Source: Anaerolineales bacterium (GTDB lineage Bacteria; Chloroflexota; Anaerolineae; Anaerolineales; VGOW01). From it: a stretch of DNA of 5,137 bases. Under the pieces are notes generated by a model. The model had not been told where the DNA came from. It saw only the letters and a list, made by a program, of their open reading frames with translations, and made no database searches. The translations under genes were made by a program, and so were the position numbers. The stretch covers positions 1-5,137 of the forward strand of contig CAKKQG010000069.1 of assembly GCA_919901875.1 (NCBI GenBank), given 5' to 3'. This document shows, piece after piece, positions 4,049-5,137 of the stretch (the stretch's first letter is position 1; each line of letters opens with the position of its first letter).

Positions 4049-5137
4049 TCAATTCTCGGCTGTCACCGCTTCAAGTGCGGTCTGCGTTTCGCATTTCGTG
4101 CAAACCGCGTTATTTTTGTTGGCAATCACCAACAAGCCGCCGCACTGCGGACAGGGCTGCTGGAGCGGCTTCTTCCACGAAGTCCAATCGCAATTCGGAT
4201 AATTGGCGCAGCCATAAAACACGCGACCCTTTTTGGTTTTGCGTTCAATGATCTCGCCGCCATCTTTCGGGCAGAGCACGCCGATTTTTTCGAGCCAGGG
4301 CTCCACATGGCGGCATTCGGGAAAACCCGAACAGCCGATGAACTTGCCATAACGTCCAAAGCGGATGACAAGTTTTTTGCCGCACAACGGACAAACTCGA
4401 TCTTCAACGTACTCCGGCTCGACGCTCGCCTTCGGGATAGCCGCCTCCGCCGCTTTGAGCTTCTCCGAAAAGGGACCGTAAAAATCGCGCAAGACCGGCA
4501 CCCATTCCCGATCACCCGAAGCAATATCGTCCAACTCCTCTTCCATCCTCGCCGTGAATCCAAGATCGAGAACGTCAGCGAAGTATTCGACCAACAGATC
4601 GTTGACCATAGTGCCGATCTGCGTTGGCATCAAACGTTTGTCTTCGCGTAGAACATAACCACGTTGTTGGATCGTGGCAATCGTCGGGGCGTAAGTAGAT
4701 GGGCGACCGATTCCGTTTTCTTCCAACGCCTTCACCAGAGTCGCTTCGGTATAGCGCGGCGGCGGTTGCGTAAAATGCTGTTCGGGGATCAAACGCAACA
4801 AGTTCAAGGGGTCGCCGTCTTCCAGTGGCGGCAGCCGCTTGCCCTCACCCTCTGCCGGATCGGCCGGTTCAGCGTCTTCATCTTTCGCTTCTTCATACAC
4901 CGCCATGAAACCCAAAAACTTCACCACCGATCCCGCCGCGCGGAAGAGGTAAACCTTTTCGTGTTTCGCTTCAATGTCAATCGAAACCGTATCAAAGATC
5001 GCCGACGCCATCTGACTCGCCACAAATCGCTGCCAGATCAATTGATACAACTTTAATTGTTCTTTGCTCAGAAAATCTTTGAGCGCATTCGGCTCGCGCA
5101 TCGCCGATGTCGGGCGCACCGCTTCGTGTGCCTCTTG
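4049..5137 (-). CDS. topA: DNA topoisomerase I (type IA), C-terminal part; 5' end outside window
   Basis: The frame is open to the right edge, giving the last 362 residues of topoisomerase I, which relaxes negative supercoils through a transient 5'-phosphotyrosine link. The fragment starts with QEAHEAVRPTS (QEAHEAIRPT-type motif), which in the family lies a few tens of residues after the catalytic tyrosine, so the tyrosine and Toprim domain are outside. The motif ENGIGRPSTYAPTI (about residues 140-153) and RMEEELDDIASG (197-208) are typical type IA segments. An acidic linker (about 86-99) interrupts the core. Three C-terminal zinc-ribbon units follow: Cys249/252/269/275; Cys289, Asp292, Cys310/316 (one cysteine replaced by Asp); and Cys329/332/346/349. 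The apparent internal start at 5119 is a GTG inside the conserved motif and is not the true start. The stop is followed at once by a strong hairpin terminator. Confidence 0.97.
   Translation of the reverse strand, partial: QEAHEAVRPTSAMREPNALKDFLSKEQLKLYQLIWQRFVASQMASAIFDTVSIDIEAKHEKVYLFRAAGSVVKFLGFMAVYEEAKDEDAEPADPAEGEGKRLPPLEDGDPLNLLRLIPEQHFTQPPPRYTEATLVKALEENGIGRPSTYAPTIATIQQRGYVLREDKRLMPTQIGTMVNDLLVEYFADVLDLGFTARMEEELDDIASGDREWVPVLRDFYGPFSEKLKAAEAAIPKASVEPEYVEDRVCPLCGKKLVIRFGRYGKFIGCSGFPECRHVEPWLEKIGVLCPKDGGEIIERKTKKGRVFYGCANYPNCDWTSWKKPLQQPCPQCGGLLVIANKNNAVCTKCETQTALEAVTAEN

Noticed and set aside
4664..5056. + strand frame of 130 codons opposite topA, and similar frames opposite the other genes
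   Set aside because: These are shadows of well-supported genes. They show no family motifs and are arginine-rich in a way typical of antisense frames.
4049..5119. topA as a complete gene starting at the GTG at 5119
   Set aside because: The frame is open to the window edge, and the codons before the GTG encode QEAHEA, part of the conserved motif. The gene is truncated by the window.
1..5137. tRNA, rRNA, toxin-antitoxin, phage or defence genes
   Set aside because: No tRNA-like cloverleaf or conserved rRNA segment was recognised, and all long open frames are accounted for by housekeeping genes or the one unrecognised membrane protein.

Overview
The window looks like a chromosomal piece of a Chloroflexota bacterium, most likely of the Anaerolineae lineage. 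The basis is the mix of protein types (a DUF4058-like C-terminus, a type-2 dGTPase, a topoisomerase I with three C-terminal zinc ribbons, and a two-membrane-segment protein of a kind I associate with this phylum), moderate GC content, and intergenic spaces packed with short tandem and inverted repeats. The lineage is inferred from general family knowledge; no search was run.

Layout, left to right: the last 59 codons of a DUF4058-like gene (+) run into a bidirectional terminator shared with a convergent thiol peroxidase gene (tpx, -). The peroxidase carries an unusual lysine-rich tetrapeptide-repeat N-terminal tail. A 111-bp divergent promoter region separates tpx from dgt (+, HD-domain dNTP triphosphohydrolase), which appears to be read from a leaderless transcript. 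A 95-bp gap holding an inverted array of heptamers leads to greA (+). Downstream of greA a 256-bp non-coding stretch separates it from a convergent gene for an unrecognised two-TM protein (-). The window ends with the C-terminal 362 codons of topA (-), closed by its own perfect 16-bp hairpin terminator.

The most unusual region is 2643-2890. An array of 8-bp units (consensus GTARACAR, with a higher-order 16-bp alternation) starts on the greA stop codon. It appears to be interrupted by an 82-bp palindrome-ended element flanked by perfect 8-bp direct repeats (GTTTAAAT), as expected of a MITE-like insertion. Removing the element plus one flanking copy restores the octamer register and brings the array up to a strong hairpin that is itself built from the same unit. 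An inverted, partly degenerate copy of the array follows. A second structure with the same inverted architecture but 7-bp units lies on the other side of greA (2087-2168).

Functionally the genes are housekeeping: peroxide reduction, nucleotide-pool control, rescue of stalled RNA polymerase and relaxation of DNA supercoils. They do not form one operon. Most have their own promoter or terminator, and dgt-greA is the only same-strand pair that could be co-transcribed.
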